DNA of 58,427 bases from Bacteroidales bacterium (GCA_017398125.1 JAFQHE010000004.1:1-58427); one strand, 5' to 3'. Counted from the first letter of the stretch, positions 9,592-19,080 are shown. Program-made: numbers and translations. The notes: a model not told the origin generated them from the sequence alone.

Positions 9592-10968
9592 ATGAGTTCT
9601 TTTATACAGCAGTTCAAGAATATAGTCAACTTTTCTGACAGCATTGACATACAGTCGGCCAAAAATCAGATAACTTCAAACATTGAGTTCAGGGGAAGTA
9701 ATGTATGGATTCTCATATTTGCTACTGTAATAGCGAGTGTGGGCCTAAATGTAAACTCCATACCTGTTGTTATTGGAGCCATGTTGATCTCTCCACTGAT
9801 GGGCCCGATCATGGGAATCGGACTTGCTCTTGGAATAAATGATACAGACCTTCTGAGGAAATCCTTCAAGAACCTTCTTATAATGACCCTTATAAGCGTT
9901 ATAACATCTACCGCTTATTTTCTCATCACGCCACTCTCAATGGATGAACCGACAGAATTGCTGGCAAGGACAAACCCCACAATATATGATGTATTCATCG
10001 CATTTTTCGGCGGTCTTGCAGTAATTACTGAGGTATGTAAAAAGGACAAGGGGACCGTTATAGCCGGTGCGGCAATTGCAACCGCCCTTATGCCTCCACT
10101 ATGTACTGCCGGTTACGGAGTTGCCAACGGAAACATTACTTTCTTTTTGGGCGCAGGGTACCTCTACTTCATCAACTCGGTATTCATTGCCCTGGCATCA
10201 TTCCTTATGATCAGGTATCTTAAATTCCCGCTTGTTAAATTCTCTGATCCCATAAAGCAGAAGAAGGTACACAGAATAATAACAGTCTTTACAATCATAC
10301 TTATACTTCCAAGTATCTATTCCGCAGTTACCGTCATTCAGGAGAACAAATTCAACCAGGCTGCGAAACGCTTCATTGCTGAGAACAAAACTATCGGCAA
10401 CAGCTACATATATGACCATAAAATCTCCCACCACGGACGGAAATCATCCATACAGGTATCAATTGCAGGTGAAGCCTTGAACCAGGGACACATAAACAAG
10501 CTACATGAGAACCTGAAGGCTTATGGCATTGACAGTGACCAGCTTGTAATTAACCAGAACAGCACATTCGTTCCGGAGAGCATCAATGAAAATGATTTTG
10601 TAAAGAGTATTTTTGAACAGAATGAACAGCAGTTGCGCAAACGCGAGGAGCTGATTTCCAAGATGGAAGAGGAGCTCAAGAGCTACAGGCAAGGAGAGCT
10701 TCCATACAGTCAGATCTCCAAAGAGCTTTTGACACAGTACCCTGACATTACAGCATTGACGCTTACCAAAGGCAAGAGAATAGCCGGAGCCGACTCTTCT
10801 GAAAAATATATTGCTGTTGTGGAATCCAAAGAGAGATTATCATCGTCTGACATTGCAAAAATCAGACAATGGCTAACTGTAAGGCTCAACATCAAGGATA
10901 TACAGATAATATCCCAAAATACAATACAAAGCAGTCCAGGCACAGTTCCAACCCCTGCAAATGAATAG
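9592..10968 (+). CDS. DUF389 family membrane protein
   Basis: This 458-residue protein has the DUF389 membrane core at about residues 35-240. Diagnostic segments are PVVIGAMLISPLMGPIMGIGLALG (positions about 58-81), the FGGLAVITEV helix and GAAIATALMPPLCTAGYG. The remaining 200 residues form a mostly soluble C-terminal region with a charged helix (EQNEQQLRKREELISKMEEELKSY), a possible coiled coil, and a small alpha/beta end domain. The biochemical function of DUF389 proteins is not established. Its stop codon overlaps the start of the CapA-like gene by 8 bp, so the two are translationally coupled and may work together in the envelope. Confidence 0.92.
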   Translation: MSSFIQQFKNIVNFSDSIDIQSAKNQITSNIEFRGSNVWILIFATVIASVGLNVNSIPVVIGAMLISPLMGPIMGIGLALGINDTDLLRKSFKNLLIMTLISVITSTAYFLITPLSMDEPTELLARTNPTIYDVFIAFFGGLAVITEVCKKDKGTVIAGAAIATALMPPLCTAGYGVANGNITFFLGAGYLYFINSVFIALASFLMIRYLKFPLVKFSDPIKQKKVHRIITVFTIILILPSIYSAVTVIQENKFNQAAKRFIAENKTIGNSYIYDHKISHHGRKSSIQVSIAGEALNQGHINKLHENLKAYGIDSDQLVINQNSTFVPESINENDFVKSIFEQNEQQLRKREELISKMEEELKSYRQGELPYSQISKELLTQYPDITALTLTKGKRIAGADSSEKYIAVVESKERLSSSDIAKIRQWLTVRLNIKDIQIISQNTIQSSPGTVPTPANE

Positions 10969-12277
10969 GCCCTGTCATATTCCCGCATTTCTCCTTGCGT
11001 TGCTAACTTTGGCAGCCACAGGTCTGTATGCCCAGAAGATGACTCCTGAGCATAAGCCCATTTCGCTCAGTCCCGGTACAGAAATAGTCCCGAAAATACC
11101 TGCATGGCCAAAGGAGCTGATTAAGATGTATGATACCATAAAAATTACCTTTATCGGGGATATTATGCAGCATGGCGGACAGATCAGGGATGCACTCATT
11201 CCGGGGAAAGATCCGTCAGACGGCAACTCCTACGATTATAAAAGTGCATTCAGTTATACAGAGAAGTTCCTAAAGGATGCCGACATCGCTGTTGCCAATA
11301 TGGAATTTACCCTTGGTTCCCTGCCATACACCGGTTATCCGCAGTTTTCAGCACCATCTGCCATAGCCCACCAGGCAAAGGAGAGTGGAATTGACCTTTT
11401 TCTCCTTGCAAACAACCATATTCTTGACAAAGGGGAAAGAGGTCTTGAAAAGAGTCTGAACATTTATGACTCTCTGGGTGTTCCATATACGGGGGTCTAC
11501 AGGGACAGTTGCTCGGAGAGTTTGGGAAACCCGCTGATTATGGAGTACAAAGGTGTGAAGATTGCATTTATAAATTTCACATACGGCACCAACGGTTTCC
11601 GCACACCAGAACCTTATATCGTGAACAGAATGGACTCAGTGAAGGTGAAAAAGGCAATAAGCAGAGCCAGGGAGAGGGGTGCCCAAATGATAATTGCAAT
11701 GCCACATTGGGGCAATGAATACCAGCTGCAACCTTCAAGTGTACAGCGCGAATGGAGTTCCATGCTATTCAGGGAGGGGGTAAAGGTGATAATAGGCAGC
11801 CATCCGCATGTTCCGCAAAGTGCTGAAATTTACCTTACAGGAAGCCACCATCCGCGCCGCTACGGAGAGGTTGAAAAGATGGTTTTCTACTCATTGGGCA
11901 ACTATATATCCAACCAGAGCGATCCGCATTACACCCAAATGGGAATGATGGTAGATGTTGTAATAGTCAAGAACATTTTGAGTGGGGAGATCACTCTGTC
12001 GGGACCAGAATGGAGATACTTGTGGTGCTTCAGGAAGGGCGAACTTGAGCCGCACTATACTGTTGTACCAATTGAAGATATGATTGGAAATAGCAATGGA
12101 CTCTTCCAAGCAAATACAGGGGCAAATGCTGGGGATGGGTATGATTCTGCCACAAAAGGGGAGCATCCTGCAATAATGGATGAGCATCCGAATATAAAAA
12201 ATAACACACATTACAGACGGATGGTAAATACATTTGAGTATATTCGCACCCTCAAACCCGTAAAGGTCATCAGATAA
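10961..12277 (+). CDS. CapA-family protein (PgsA/CapA-type metallophosphoesterase fold)
   Basis: This 438-residue exported protein starts with a signal peptide (residues 1-24, PAFLLALLTLAATGLYAQ). The CapA domain covers about residues 60-350, with the expected metal-site motifs in order: ITFIGDIMQHG, DIAVANMEFTLG, FLLANNHILDKGERGL, IAMPHWGNEY, VIIGSHPHVPQ and VFYSLGNYISNQ. CapA proteins are linked to poly-gamma-glutamate or capsule synthesis in some Firmicutes, but in Bacteroidota most have unknown substrates. No polyglutamate synthase genes are near, so capsule function should not be assumed. It overlaps the DUF389 gene by 8 bp and ends 59 bp before phoH. Confidence 0.92.
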   Translation: MNRPCHIPAFLLALLTLAATGLYAQKMTPEHKPISLSPGTEIVPKIPAWPKELIKMYDTIKITFIGDIMQHGGQIRDALIPGKDPSDGNSYDYKSAFSYTEKFLKDADIAVANMEFTLGSLPYTGYPQFSAPSAIAHQAKESGIDLFLLANNHILDKGERGLEKSLNIYDSLGVPYTGVYRDSCSESLGNPLIMEYKGVKIAFINFTYGTNGFRTPEPYIVNRMDSVKVKKAISRARERGAQMIIAMPHWGNEYQLQPSSVQREWSSMLFREGVKVIIGSHPHVPQSAEIYLTGSHHPRRYGEVEKMVFYSLGNYISNQSDPHYTQMGMMVDVVIVKNILSGEITLSGPEWRYLWCFRKGELEPHYTVVPIEDMIGNSNGLFQANTGANAGDGYDSATKGEHPAIMDEHPNIKNNTHYRRMVNTFEYIRTLKPVKVIR

Positions 12278-12336
12278 ATGTAACCTTTTGAAAACGGATG
12301 GGTATATTCATATTGAATTGATAAACTGAATTATTT

Positions 12337-13359
12337 ATGGCTGAAAAGAAGATTGAATTGCAGGAGATTGATCCTGTTGAAATTTTTGGAGTTAATGACA
12401 AACTGCTTAACCGCCTGGGCGGTTACTTTCCCAAACTTAAAGTGATTGCACGAGGCAACGTCATTACCTTGAAAGGAACCCAGAAGGAGATTGCGCAGTT
12501 TGAATCAGCCATAGAAGCCTTGATTTCCAAAAGGTTCAAGAAACGCAACCTGAACATAGATGACATTGATTCTCTCTTTGACAAAGACAGCAATACCGAA
12601 GGCGAGGCTTTGAGTACAATGAAAGGCAATCTTGAAATGACTCCCGACGGTCTTGTAGGCTACTCCAACAACAACGCCTCCAACAGCGACATCATCGTCT
12701 ACGGCAACGACGGAAAGATTGTACGCGCACGCACAAAGAACCAGAAGAAACTTGTTGCAGAGTACTACAAGCATGACCTTATATTTGCACTCGGCCCTGC
12801 AGGAACAGGAAAGACATATACAGCCATTGCCCTTGCTGTGAGGGCCCTCAAGAACAGGGAGGTAAAGAAACTAATACTTACACGTCCGGCTGTTGAGGCG
12901 GGAGAACGCCTCGGATTTCTGCCAGGCGACCTTAAAGAGAAGCTTGACCCATATTTGCAGCCGCTCTACGATGCACTTATGGATATGATTCCTCCCCAGA
13001 AACTGAAACTGCTCATGGAAGAGGGTACAATTCAGATTGCACCGCTTGCCTATATGCGCGGACGCACACTGGAGAGCGCATTTGTGATACTTGATGAGGC
13101 ACAGAACACAAGCCTCGGACAGTTAAAAATGTTCCTTACCCGAATGGGCAACAATGCCAAGTTCATTGTAACAGGAGATGCTTCCCAGGTTGACCTTCCA
13201 AGCAAATCAGATTCGGGACTTGTAAAGGGGATGCATATACTCAAGAACATAAAGGGCATAGCATTCATCAACTTTACAAAAGAGGACATCGTTCGTCACC
13301 CCCTTGTTTCAAAAATTGTGAAAGCATTTGAAGAGAAGGGCGAAGAAGAGACCATCTGA
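12337..13359 (+). CDS. phoH: PhoH-family ATPase
   Basis: This 340-residue cytoplasmic protein has an N-terminal KH-like nucleic-acid-binding region (about residues 10-70). The PhoH P-loop domain (about 120-330) carries Walker A GPAGTGKT at 153-160, Walker B ILDEAQNT (DEAQ at 253-256) and the sensor region VTGDASQVDLP. PhoH-like proteins of this size are predicted ATPases linked to RNA metabolism and ribosome-associated functions. The direct activity is not well established. It is the last gene of the plus-strand run and converges on the propeller lipoprotein gene with only 11 bp between stop codons, and no hairpin is seen in that gap. Confidence 0.95.
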   Translation: MAEKKIELQEIDPVEIFGVNDKLLNRLGGYFPKLKVIARGNVITLKGTQKEIAQFESAIEALISKRFKKRNLNIDDIDSLFDKDSNTEGEALSTMKGNLEMTPDGLVGYSNNNASNSDIIVYGNDGKIVRARTKNQKKLVAEYYKHDLIFALGPAGTGKTYTAIALAVRALKNREVKKLILTRPAVEAGERLGFLPGDLKEKLDPYLQPLYDALMDMIPPQKLKLLMEEGTIQIAPLAYMRGRTLESAFVILDEAQNTSLGQLKMFLTRMGNNAKFIVTGDASQVDLPSKSDSGLVKGMHILKNIKGIAFINFTKEDIVRHPLVSKIVKAFEEKGEEETI

Positions 13360-13370
13360 TCTCCCTGCTC

Positions 13371-14579
13371 CTATTTCAAAACAGCCTTGACCAGTACCGG
13401 ATTGCTCTCGTCTGTAAGAGTTGCGGCAACCGCTTTCATCTTTGCGGAGTTTGAACGCTCTGCACACTCAATGAAACGGTAGGAGTCTACAACCTGATAC
13501 ATGGCATTACCCTCTACGGCCATCGGCAAGAAACTCATTCCACTGCCATCAATATCATTCTCAAAACCATATTTTCCGGCAGATACATCATACGGAATTA
13601 TCTCTGTTTTGCCGCTCCTCTTGTTATAGACCATGTAGCACATTGTCAATTTGTACTCATGCATGAACGCAAACCTGTTTGAGAATGTAAAGAGACCGAA
13701 AAGGAGTATATTATCAGACTCATAAGTTCGTACTCCATTAATTGCCACTCTTTTCTCGCCCACAAACTTGCCATAATCCAATATATACCTCGGTGTCTTT
13801 TGTAGTGAATTATTGTATGAGAATATTGTATCGGCTCTCTTGCTCAGAATATACAATTCATTATCAAAAATATAGGCTTTTGCAGCATCTCTTCCACCAA
13901 GAGGCATAGGCGGCCTTTCATTTGAAAGATTGTCCGGCTCTGCAATCTGCCCGTCTATATGCACAATATTAACATTCTCATCAATAAAAATGGAGTATGC
14001 GTCATCGTTATAGTAATCGCATCCATTCATTACATAATACTTGTCAAACAACTCTACTGATGCCAAAAAGAATCCCCTTTCAGAGGCCATATCACCACAA
14101 ACGACATTCCTCACAAAATTGCCGTTTCTGTCATATACGACTACCTTTCTGAAATCATATACACCAATCTCACCATTAAACGGATTTACAGATAAGTCCA
14201 TAAAAATACTGTACTCACCATTTGCATTTCCAAGATCCCCCACAAAACCTTTAAAACTGCCATCTTTACCAAACAGCATACATCTGCGGCTGACAGCATC
14301 TGCAATGACAATGTTATCACCCGGGAAGCCGAGCTTGTAACCATTTCCCAACATACAGATTGAATCGGTCTGCAAAGGAATATAGTCAATCCCCGAAAAA
14401 TAGTCACTCATCTTTGCAAACTTATGACTGCCTTCAAGCGTCTCTCCGATTGGAATGACCTTAACTCCACCAATATTTTCATTGCTGCCCGAACAGGCTG
14501 CAAAAGAGATAATGACCGCAAACAGGGCCAATGAATAAAATAGGGATCTTAAAATTCTGTGCAACATAAATGGCATCAA
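13371..14579 (-). CDS. 6-bladed beta-propeller lipoprotein, copy 1
   Basis: This 402-residue lipoprotein has a signal ending FAAC with the lipidated Cys at residue 29. Met5 is an equally good start. The body has repeated beta-rich blades such as CMLFGKDGSFKGFVGDLG and VVYDRNGNFVRNV, as in NHL-like 6-bladed propellers of Bacteroidales. The C-terminus carries the motif shared by all four copies in this window: KMKAV..L.DESNPVLV. Three 19-bp repeats lie 26-82 bp upstream of the start codon and may control it. Members of this family are envelope lipoproteins of unknown ligand, common in multiple copies. No partner gene is adjacent. Confidence 0.85.
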   Translation of the reverse strand: MMPFMLHRILRSLFYSLALFAVIISFAACSGSNENIGGVKVIPIGETLEGSHKFAKMSDYFSGIDYIPLQTDSICMLGNGYKLGFPGDNIVIADAVSRRCMLFGKDGSFKGFVGDLGNANGEYSIFMDLSVNPFNGEIGVYDFRKVVVYDRNGNFVRNVVCGDMASERGFFLASVELFDKYYVMNGCDYYNDDAYSIFIDENVNIVHIDGQIAEPDNLSNERPPMPLGGRDAAKAYIFDNELYILSKRADTIFSYNNSLQKTPRYILDYGKFVGEKRVAINGVRTYESDNILLFGLFTFSNRFAFMHEYKLTMCYMVYNKRSGKTEIIPYDVSAGKYGFENDIDGSGMSFLPMAVEGNAMYQVVDSYRFIECAERSNSAKMKAVAATLTDESNPVLVKAVLK

Positions 14580-14604
14580 TTAACCTTTGTAAATAGAATT
14601 ATTT

Positions 14605-14661
14605 AATCTTTTCAAAGATACATAATCTTTTCAGAGATATAAAATCTTCCCAGAGATTAAT
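14605..14661. repeat. Three tandem 19-bp repeats with dyad symmetry
   Basis: Three head-to-tail copies start at 14605, 14624 and 14643 (AATCTTTTCAAAGATACAT, AATCTTTTCAGAGATATAA, AATCTTCCCAGAGATTAAT). Each contains an ATCT...AGAT dyad. They lie directly upstream of the propeller lipoprotein at 13371-14579, where an operator would be expected. Confidence 0.75.
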
Positions 14662-14747
14662 CCACCCGACTCTTTTATGTTGCGGCATAAAAAGAACAGA
14701 AACCCTTAATATCAGAATATTACAAAGCCTTTATTGCGTACCGGCAA

Positions 14748-15617
14748 CTACCATGAACCGCCGGCACCACCGCCTCCGAAACCGCCTCCGCCAAAGCCGC
14801 CAAAACCGCCTCCGCCAAAGCCGCCTCCGAAGCCTCCGGACGAGCCGCCCCATCCGTCTGAACCACGGGAGTTTGAATTGTTGCTCAAAATGCTCAACAT
14901 TATAAGGTCTGCCGCAGATAATCCCTTGCGATTTCCACCTCCCATATTCTGGGGTCTGTTATTTCCGCCTGACTTAAAAAGAGCTACAAAGATTATAAAT
15001 ATGAAGAGAAGAAAGAACACTGAAGCAATTACACTTTCCGAGCCATCACCTGATGCGAACTCATCTGTTGAGATCTCGCCGGCGGCAAGCGGCAAAATTA
15101 CATTAAGGGCATTTTCCACACCGGCATAATAATCATTCGCCTGGAAAGCCGGAATCATATACTGCTCAATTATGCGTCGGCACACAGCATCTGTCAGCAC
15201 ACCCTCAAGACCATATCCTGTTGCAATAAAGACCTCTCCACGAGAATTACCCACTTTGGGTTTTACCAGAATGACAACTCCGTTGTCAAACTTCTGCTGG
15301 CCAACACCCCACTCCTCACCTATCTGAAAGGCCAGTTGGGCCTTGTCCATACCATAAAGATCAGGAACTGAAACTACTGCAATTTGGTTTGAAGTTGAAT
15401 CGGCAAACGCCACAAGAGTCTGCTCCATACGCTCCTCCTGTGACGACGAAAATATATCGGCCAAATCGTTCACAAGACGTTGCGGCTGCGGACGGGGCGG
15501 AACTTGGGCTGACAAGCCGCCGGATTGGGTGAGCATCAGAAAAAGCACCATAACAAACGGCAACACAATACCCTTGAACCATAGTGACGCGCCACTCATT
15601 TTACCGCAATGTTTCAT
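14748..15617 (-). CDS. TPM-domain membrane protein with Gly-rich tail
   Basis: The frame is open from 15659, but the signal peptide fits better from the Met at 15617 or 15599; I chose 15617 (289 residues). Order, numbered from 15659: signal peptide ending LSAQ at residue 52, then a TPM domain at about 60-190 (LVNDLADIFSSSQEERME, NQIAVVSVPDL, NGVVILVKP, FIATGYGLEGVLTD). A membrane helix follows at 210-228, then a cytoplasmic tail. The last 35 residues are almost all Gly/Phe with a final Trp. TPM proteins include thylakoid acid phosphatase-like and photosystem repair proteins, but bacterial copies have no firm activity. It is third in the LemA/TPM cluster. Confidence 0.88.
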   Translation of the reverse strand: MKHCGKMSGASLWFKGIVLPFVMVLFLMLTQSGGLSAQVPPRPQPQRLVNDLADIFSSSQEERMEQTLVAFADSTSNQIAVVSVPDLYGMDKAQLAFQIGEEWGVGQQKFDNGVVILVKPKVGNSRGEVFIATGYGLEGVLTDAVCRRIIEQYMIPAFQANDYYAGVENALNVILPLAAGEISTDEFASGDGSESVIASVFFLLFIFIIFVALFKSGGNNRPQNMGGGNRKGLSAADLIMLSILSNNSNSRGSDGWGGSSGGFGGGFGGGGFGGFGGGGFGGGGAGGSW

Positions 15618-15697
15618 ATCAATACACCTCAACATAATTACAGCATATTTACAATTCAAATCAAAATCTGCAAAGTGCAGAGCATCTGTTCATCAAT

Positions 15698-16129
15698 TTA
15701 TTCGCCAAAAGAAATTTCATTGGGCTGCTCATTGACATCATCTGACTGATATGGGAAAAACTCCTTCAATGAGGCTCCAACAGAGCGCACAGCCTCTGCA
15801 ATTCCGACTACGAAATTGCCTGCGGCAAACTCCTTGACCATCTTCTCCTTTATACCATTCCAGAAATCTGCAGGCACTCTCTGATTGATGCCGACATCTC
15901 CAATGATTGCAAGTTTCCTGCTCTCATGTGCCACATAAACAAGAACGCCGTTACGCTGTTGCGTCCTATACATCTTCAGATAATTGAAGAGACAGATCGC
16001 ACGCGCCACGGCATCACCTTTACATTTCGACTCTATATGCACACGAATCTCTCCGGAGGTATTGAGTTCCGCCTCCTCAATTGCAGCAACAATCTTCTGT
16101 TGCTCCTCCTTTGACAATAACGGTTTCAT
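15698..16129 (-). CDS. Small TPM-domain protein
   Basis: This 143-residue protein is little more than one TPM domain (EEQQKIVAAIEEAELNTSGEIRVHIE, GVLVYVAHESRKLAIIGDVGINQRV). No signal peptide or membrane helix is visible, so it is probably cytoplasmic or acts at the inner face of the membrane with its partners. It lies 17 bp after the lemA stop codon and 38 bp (or more, depending on start choice) before the larger TPM gene. A LemA/TPM/TPM order is a recurrent arrangement in Bacteroidota, which supports a shared envelope-related function. Activity is not established. Confidence 0.87.
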   Translation of the reverse strand: MKPLLSKEEQQKIVAAIEEAELNTSGEIRVHIESKCKGDAVARAICLFNYLKMYRTQQRNGVLVYVAHESRKLAIIGDVGINQRVPADFWNGIKEKMVKEFAAGNFVVGIAEAVRSVGASLKEFFPYQSDDVNEQPNEISFGE

Positions 16130-16146
16130 ATCCTTGTCGGGAGATA

Positions 16147-16737
16147 CTAAAACTCCACCTTAGGAGCAGTCATTGCAGACTCGTCAGCCTCAAAGTAAGG
16201 TTTCTTTTCAAAACCGAACATTCCCGCAAAGATATTCTTAGGGAACTGACGTATCATTGTATTGTACGCACGGGCTGTCTCATTGAATTTCTGACGCTCA
16301 ACTGTTATACGGTTCTCGGTACCCTCAAGCTGAGACTGAAGATCACGGAAATTCTCATTTGCCTTAAGGTCGGGATAATTCTCCTGAATCATAAGCAATC
16401 TGCCAAGTGCAGAACCCAACTCACCCTGAGCTTTCTGATATTTTGCAAGAGCCTCAGGGGTAAGATTCTCTGCATCAACAGTCATCTGTGTAGCCTTGGC
16501 ACGTGCTGCAACAACACTCTCCAATGTCTCTGACTCATGTGCAGCATAGCCTTTTACTGTAGCTACCAGATTTGGGATAAGGTCAGCCCTTCTCTGATAG
16601 ACATTCTCAACCTGGCTCCATGCAGCCTGAACACCCTCGTCGGCCTTTACCATACCATTGTATGCACCTTTAACCCACATAAAAACAGCAATTGCAACAA
16701 CCGCTACAACTACCAATATTACAACACCTTTTTTCAT
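16147..16737 (-). CDS. lemA: LemA family protein
   Basis: This 196-residue protein has one N-terminal membrane helix (residues about 4-22). The LemA helical domain follows, with typical segments YNGMVKADEGVQAAWSQVEN, YQRRADLIPNLVATVKGYAAHE and ENYPDLKANENFRDLQSQLEG, and it ends FPKNIFAGMFGFEKKPYFEA. LemA proteins have a short outside N-terminus and a long helical cytoplasmic domain; their function is not firmly known. It leads the LemA/TPM/TPM cluster and follows the FISUMP lipoprotein by 41 bp. Confidence 0.96.
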   Translation of the reverse strand: MKKGVVILVVVAVVAIAVFMWVKGAYNGMVKADEGVQAAWSQVENVYQRRADLIPNLVATVKGYAAHESETLESVVAARAKATQMTVDAENLTPEALAKYQKAQGELGSALGRLLMIQENYPDLKANENFRDLQSQLEGTENRITVERQKFNETARAYNTMIRQFPKNIFAGMFGFEKKPYFEADESAMTAPKVEF

Positions 16738-16778
16738 AATATACTTATTTAAGTTTAATCTTTAAAAATACTCCACTT

Positions 16779-17858
16779 CTATTCCTCTGCATTCTCAACC
16801 AGCTTTACGCAACGCACAGAGGCACCGAAACTGTTTTTGTCGGTATAGTTGAAATAAAAATGGGGCTGCGCAAAATAGATGTACCTGTACCAGGCATTTG
16901 AAGAGCTTGCCTCACATGAACTCCACCAGAAACCATAAGAGAGCAGGTTGCTGTAGTGGTTGTAGTCATTTGTACAGTTGCCTCCAGGAAGTGCATTCCA
17001 ATAGAACTTGTTCTGAGGAGTGCAATCAGGAGTATAAGGCCACACCTTCACGCCATTCAACTTTGCCTCCACCATCAGCATCTCACCCAAATCCAACCAG
17101 TTTGTATCAAACTTGTGCTCATTGCCATTATCAAGAGCATTGGCCAAATCCTCCCAATCCTCATTTGTAGGAACGCTCCATCCCTCAGGACATGCCCCTT
17201 GAGGACCTTTGCCCAAACCACTTGAGGCAACTCCGCCGGTAGCATCACTCCAGGTATAGAGTCTTCCTGTTATAGGGCCCATTGCCTCTGCCCTGACATA
17301 TGGACTTCCTGCACCATCCCAATCAAGATTTCTCGCAAACCAGTAGAGATTTCCTATTTTGCTTACAGGATACTGCTTGCCGTCCCTCTCATCAACAGCA
17401 TAGGTATAGGGTTTCTGATATGAGATGCCTGTCAATGAACCGGAGTTTATATCAGGGTTGATGACTGTTACAAACTTGGTTACAGTCTTGTCGTAGTAAC
17501 CTTCATATTGCGCTGTAAGAGTTATACTGAATGTTCCGAGTGTATCCGGAATTGTCAATTGGCAATATGAACCCTTTACTGTATCTTCAAGCAGGTACTG
17601 TGATGTCCACATATAGGAGACATCGCTCGGATCAAGTGTTCCAATGGCATACAAATCGAATGTTTTGCCAACAAGGGCGTACTCCGGAAGCGCATAAGAC
17701 AACTCTCCACTGACAAATGGCTTTGACTCCTCCTCTTCATCCTTCTTGCACGCTCCGAGCATCACTGAAAGCACCAAACTGCAAAATACTATAAATCTGA
17801 TTTTTCCCAACCTTCTGAGACCTACAGAAAATATTGATTCTGTTTCAAATTTCATCAA
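16779..17858 (-). CDS. FISUMP-domain lipoprotein
   Basis: This 359-residue lipoprotein has a signal ending LGAC with Cys37, followed by KKDEEEES. Residues about 45-135 form a beta-rich, PKD-like module (YMWTSQYLL, TFSITLTAQYEGYYDKTVTKFVTVINP). The rest is a FISUMP domain (Fibrobacter succinogenes major paralogous domain): DGKQYPVSKIGNLYWFARNLD, GRLYTWSDA, CPEGWSVPTNEDWEDLANAL and the end FGASVRCVK. The domain is C-type-lectin-like in outline and is found on surface proteins, but its ligand is unknown. The gene is divergent from apbE and lies upstream of lemA with a 41-bp gap, so it may share a transcript with the LemA/TPM group. Confidence 0.87.
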   Translation of the reverse strand: MMKFETESIFSVGLRRLGKIRFIVFCSLVLSVMLGACKKDEEEESKPFVSGELSYALPEYALVGKTFDLYAIGTLDPSDVSYMWTSQYLLEDTVKGSYCQLTIPDTLGTFSITLTAQYEGYYDKTVTKFVTVINPDINSGSLTGISYQKPYTYAVDERDGKQYPVSKIGNLYWFARNLDWDGAGSPYVRAEAMGPITGRLYTWSDATGGVASSGLGKGPQGACPEGWSVPTNEDWEDLANALDNGNEHKFDTNWLDLGEMLMVEAKLNGVKVWPYTPDCTPQNKFYWNALPGGNCTNDYNHYSNLLSYGFWWSSCEASSSNAWYRYIYFAQPHFYFNYTDKNSFGASVRCVKLVENAEE

Positions 17859-17929
17859 TCCTGAATTTTAAAAAATAAGTGCAAAAATGCATATTTTTTG
17901 TACGTAAAACAACATTTTGATATTTTTTC

Positions 17930-17937
17930 TACATTTG
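17930..17937 (+). promoter_or_regulatory. Probable -7 box for apbE
   Basis: TACATTTG fits the TAnnTTTG consensus and lies 21 bp before the ATG at 17958. It supports 17958 rather than 17898 as the apbE start, because transcription would begin around 17944. No good -33 box is seen. Confidence 0.45.
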
Positions 17938-17957
17938 TACTAAAATCGTGCCACCAA

Positions 17958-18992
17958 ATGAAAACACTATTTCCCCTTTTGACTCTTATTGTGCTGCTAT
18001 CTTCATGCTGCAAAAAAAATGCTGAATATCTGTCAGTTGACGGTTTTGCGCAGGGTAGTACATATCATATAACCTACTCTATTCCAGACAATATCAATAA
18101 TCCCGACAGCCTTAAAAAAATTGTTCAGGAGAACATTGTCCTCTACTTCGACCAGATCAACAAGGCAGTTTCGGGTTATGACACCACATCTATCCTCTCC
18201 CGGATCAACCGTGGTGAGAATCCGAAGCTCAACAAAATATTTCTCGACGTGTTCAATTATGCCCAACAGATATATGGAGAGAGCAATGGTGCTGTAGATG
18301 CATCTGCGGCACCGCTGTTTGACATCTGGGGTTTCGGTTTCAAGAACAAAGTGCCGGTAACCCAAGAGAAAATTGACAGCATAAAACAATTTGTCGGAAT
18401 GGAGAAGGTACACATCTCTACCGACAGTACCCTGGTAAAATCAGATCCTCGTATAACTTTGAATTTCAATGCAATTGCCCAAGGCTACACTGCCGATTAC
18501 TTTGCCAGGCAGTTTGATGGCATGGGCATTGAGAACTATCTTCTTGAGATTGGTGGCGAGATCTATTGCAAGGGTGTGAATGCCAAGGGTAGAGAATGGA
18601 GAGTCGGAATCGATGCTCCAAGGGACGGCAACTTTATTCCCGGAGAGGAGATTCAGGCTGTGATAGAGCTGTCGGGAAGAGGATTGGTAACTTCCGGCAA
18701 CTACAGAAAATTTTATGTAAGTGAAGAGGGCCAAAAGTATTCACATACCATTGATCCTGAAACAGGCCGTCCTGTGCAGCACACACTGCTGAGTGCAACC
18801 GTAATCGCTGAAAATGCAACCATAGCCGACGGATATGCAACCTACTTCATGGTTGTAGGTCTTGAAAAGGCAAAGCAGATTCTGGCGGCAACTCCCAATA
18901 TGGAGGCACTGCTGATTTATGGCGAGCAGGAGAACATGAAGAGCTACGAGACTCCCGGATTGAAAAAGATGATTGTCGGGAGTGCCAGATGA
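17958..18992 (+). CDS. apbE: FAD:protein FMN transferase (ApbE), lipoprotein
   Basis: The start at 17958 gives 344 residues beginning with a lipoprotein signal (MKTLFPLLTLIVLLSSCC). The frame is open back to 17898, but that would bury the signal 20 residues inside. The ApbE domain fills the rest: VDASAAPLFDIWGFG, LNFNAIAQGYTADYFARQ, EIGGEIYCKG, WRVGIDAPRDG, LVTSGNYRKFY and SHTIDPETGRPVQH, with ENATIADGYATYFMVVG near the end. ApbE uses FAD and Mg2+ to attach FMN to Thr residues of target proteins such as NqrB/NqrC and RnfG in the periplasm. No Nqr or Rnf genes are in the window. It is followed on the same strand by the D-aminoacylase-like gene. Confidence 0.96.
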   Translation: MKTLFPLLTLIVLLSSCCKKNAEYLSVDGFAQGSTYHITYSIPDNINNPDSLKKIVQENIVLYFDQINKAVSGYDTTSILSRINRGENPKLNKIFLDVFNYAQQIYGESNGAVDASAAPLFDIWGFGFKNKVPVTQEKIDSIKQFVGMEKVHISTDSTLVKSDPRITLNFNAIAQGYTADYFARQFDGMGIENYLLEIGGEIYCKGVNAKGREWRVGIDAPRDGNFIPGEEIQAVIELSGRGLVTSGNYRKFYVSEEGQKYSHTIDPETGRPVQHTLLSATVIAENATIADGYATYFMVVGLEKAKQILAATPNMEALLIYGEQENMKSYETPGLKKMIVGSAR

Positions 18993-19080
18993 TACTGCAA
19001 CAGGCAGACTGCAAAGCAACGGAACAATGGAGTGGAGAAGCGGTATAAAGGATTGAAAACAACACTTAAAACAATACATT

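Noticed and set aside
14734-15129. A Pro/Lys-rich plus-strand frame (PPPPKPP repeats)
   Set aside because: It is the reverse reading of the Gly-rich tail of the TPM protein and needs no gene of its own.
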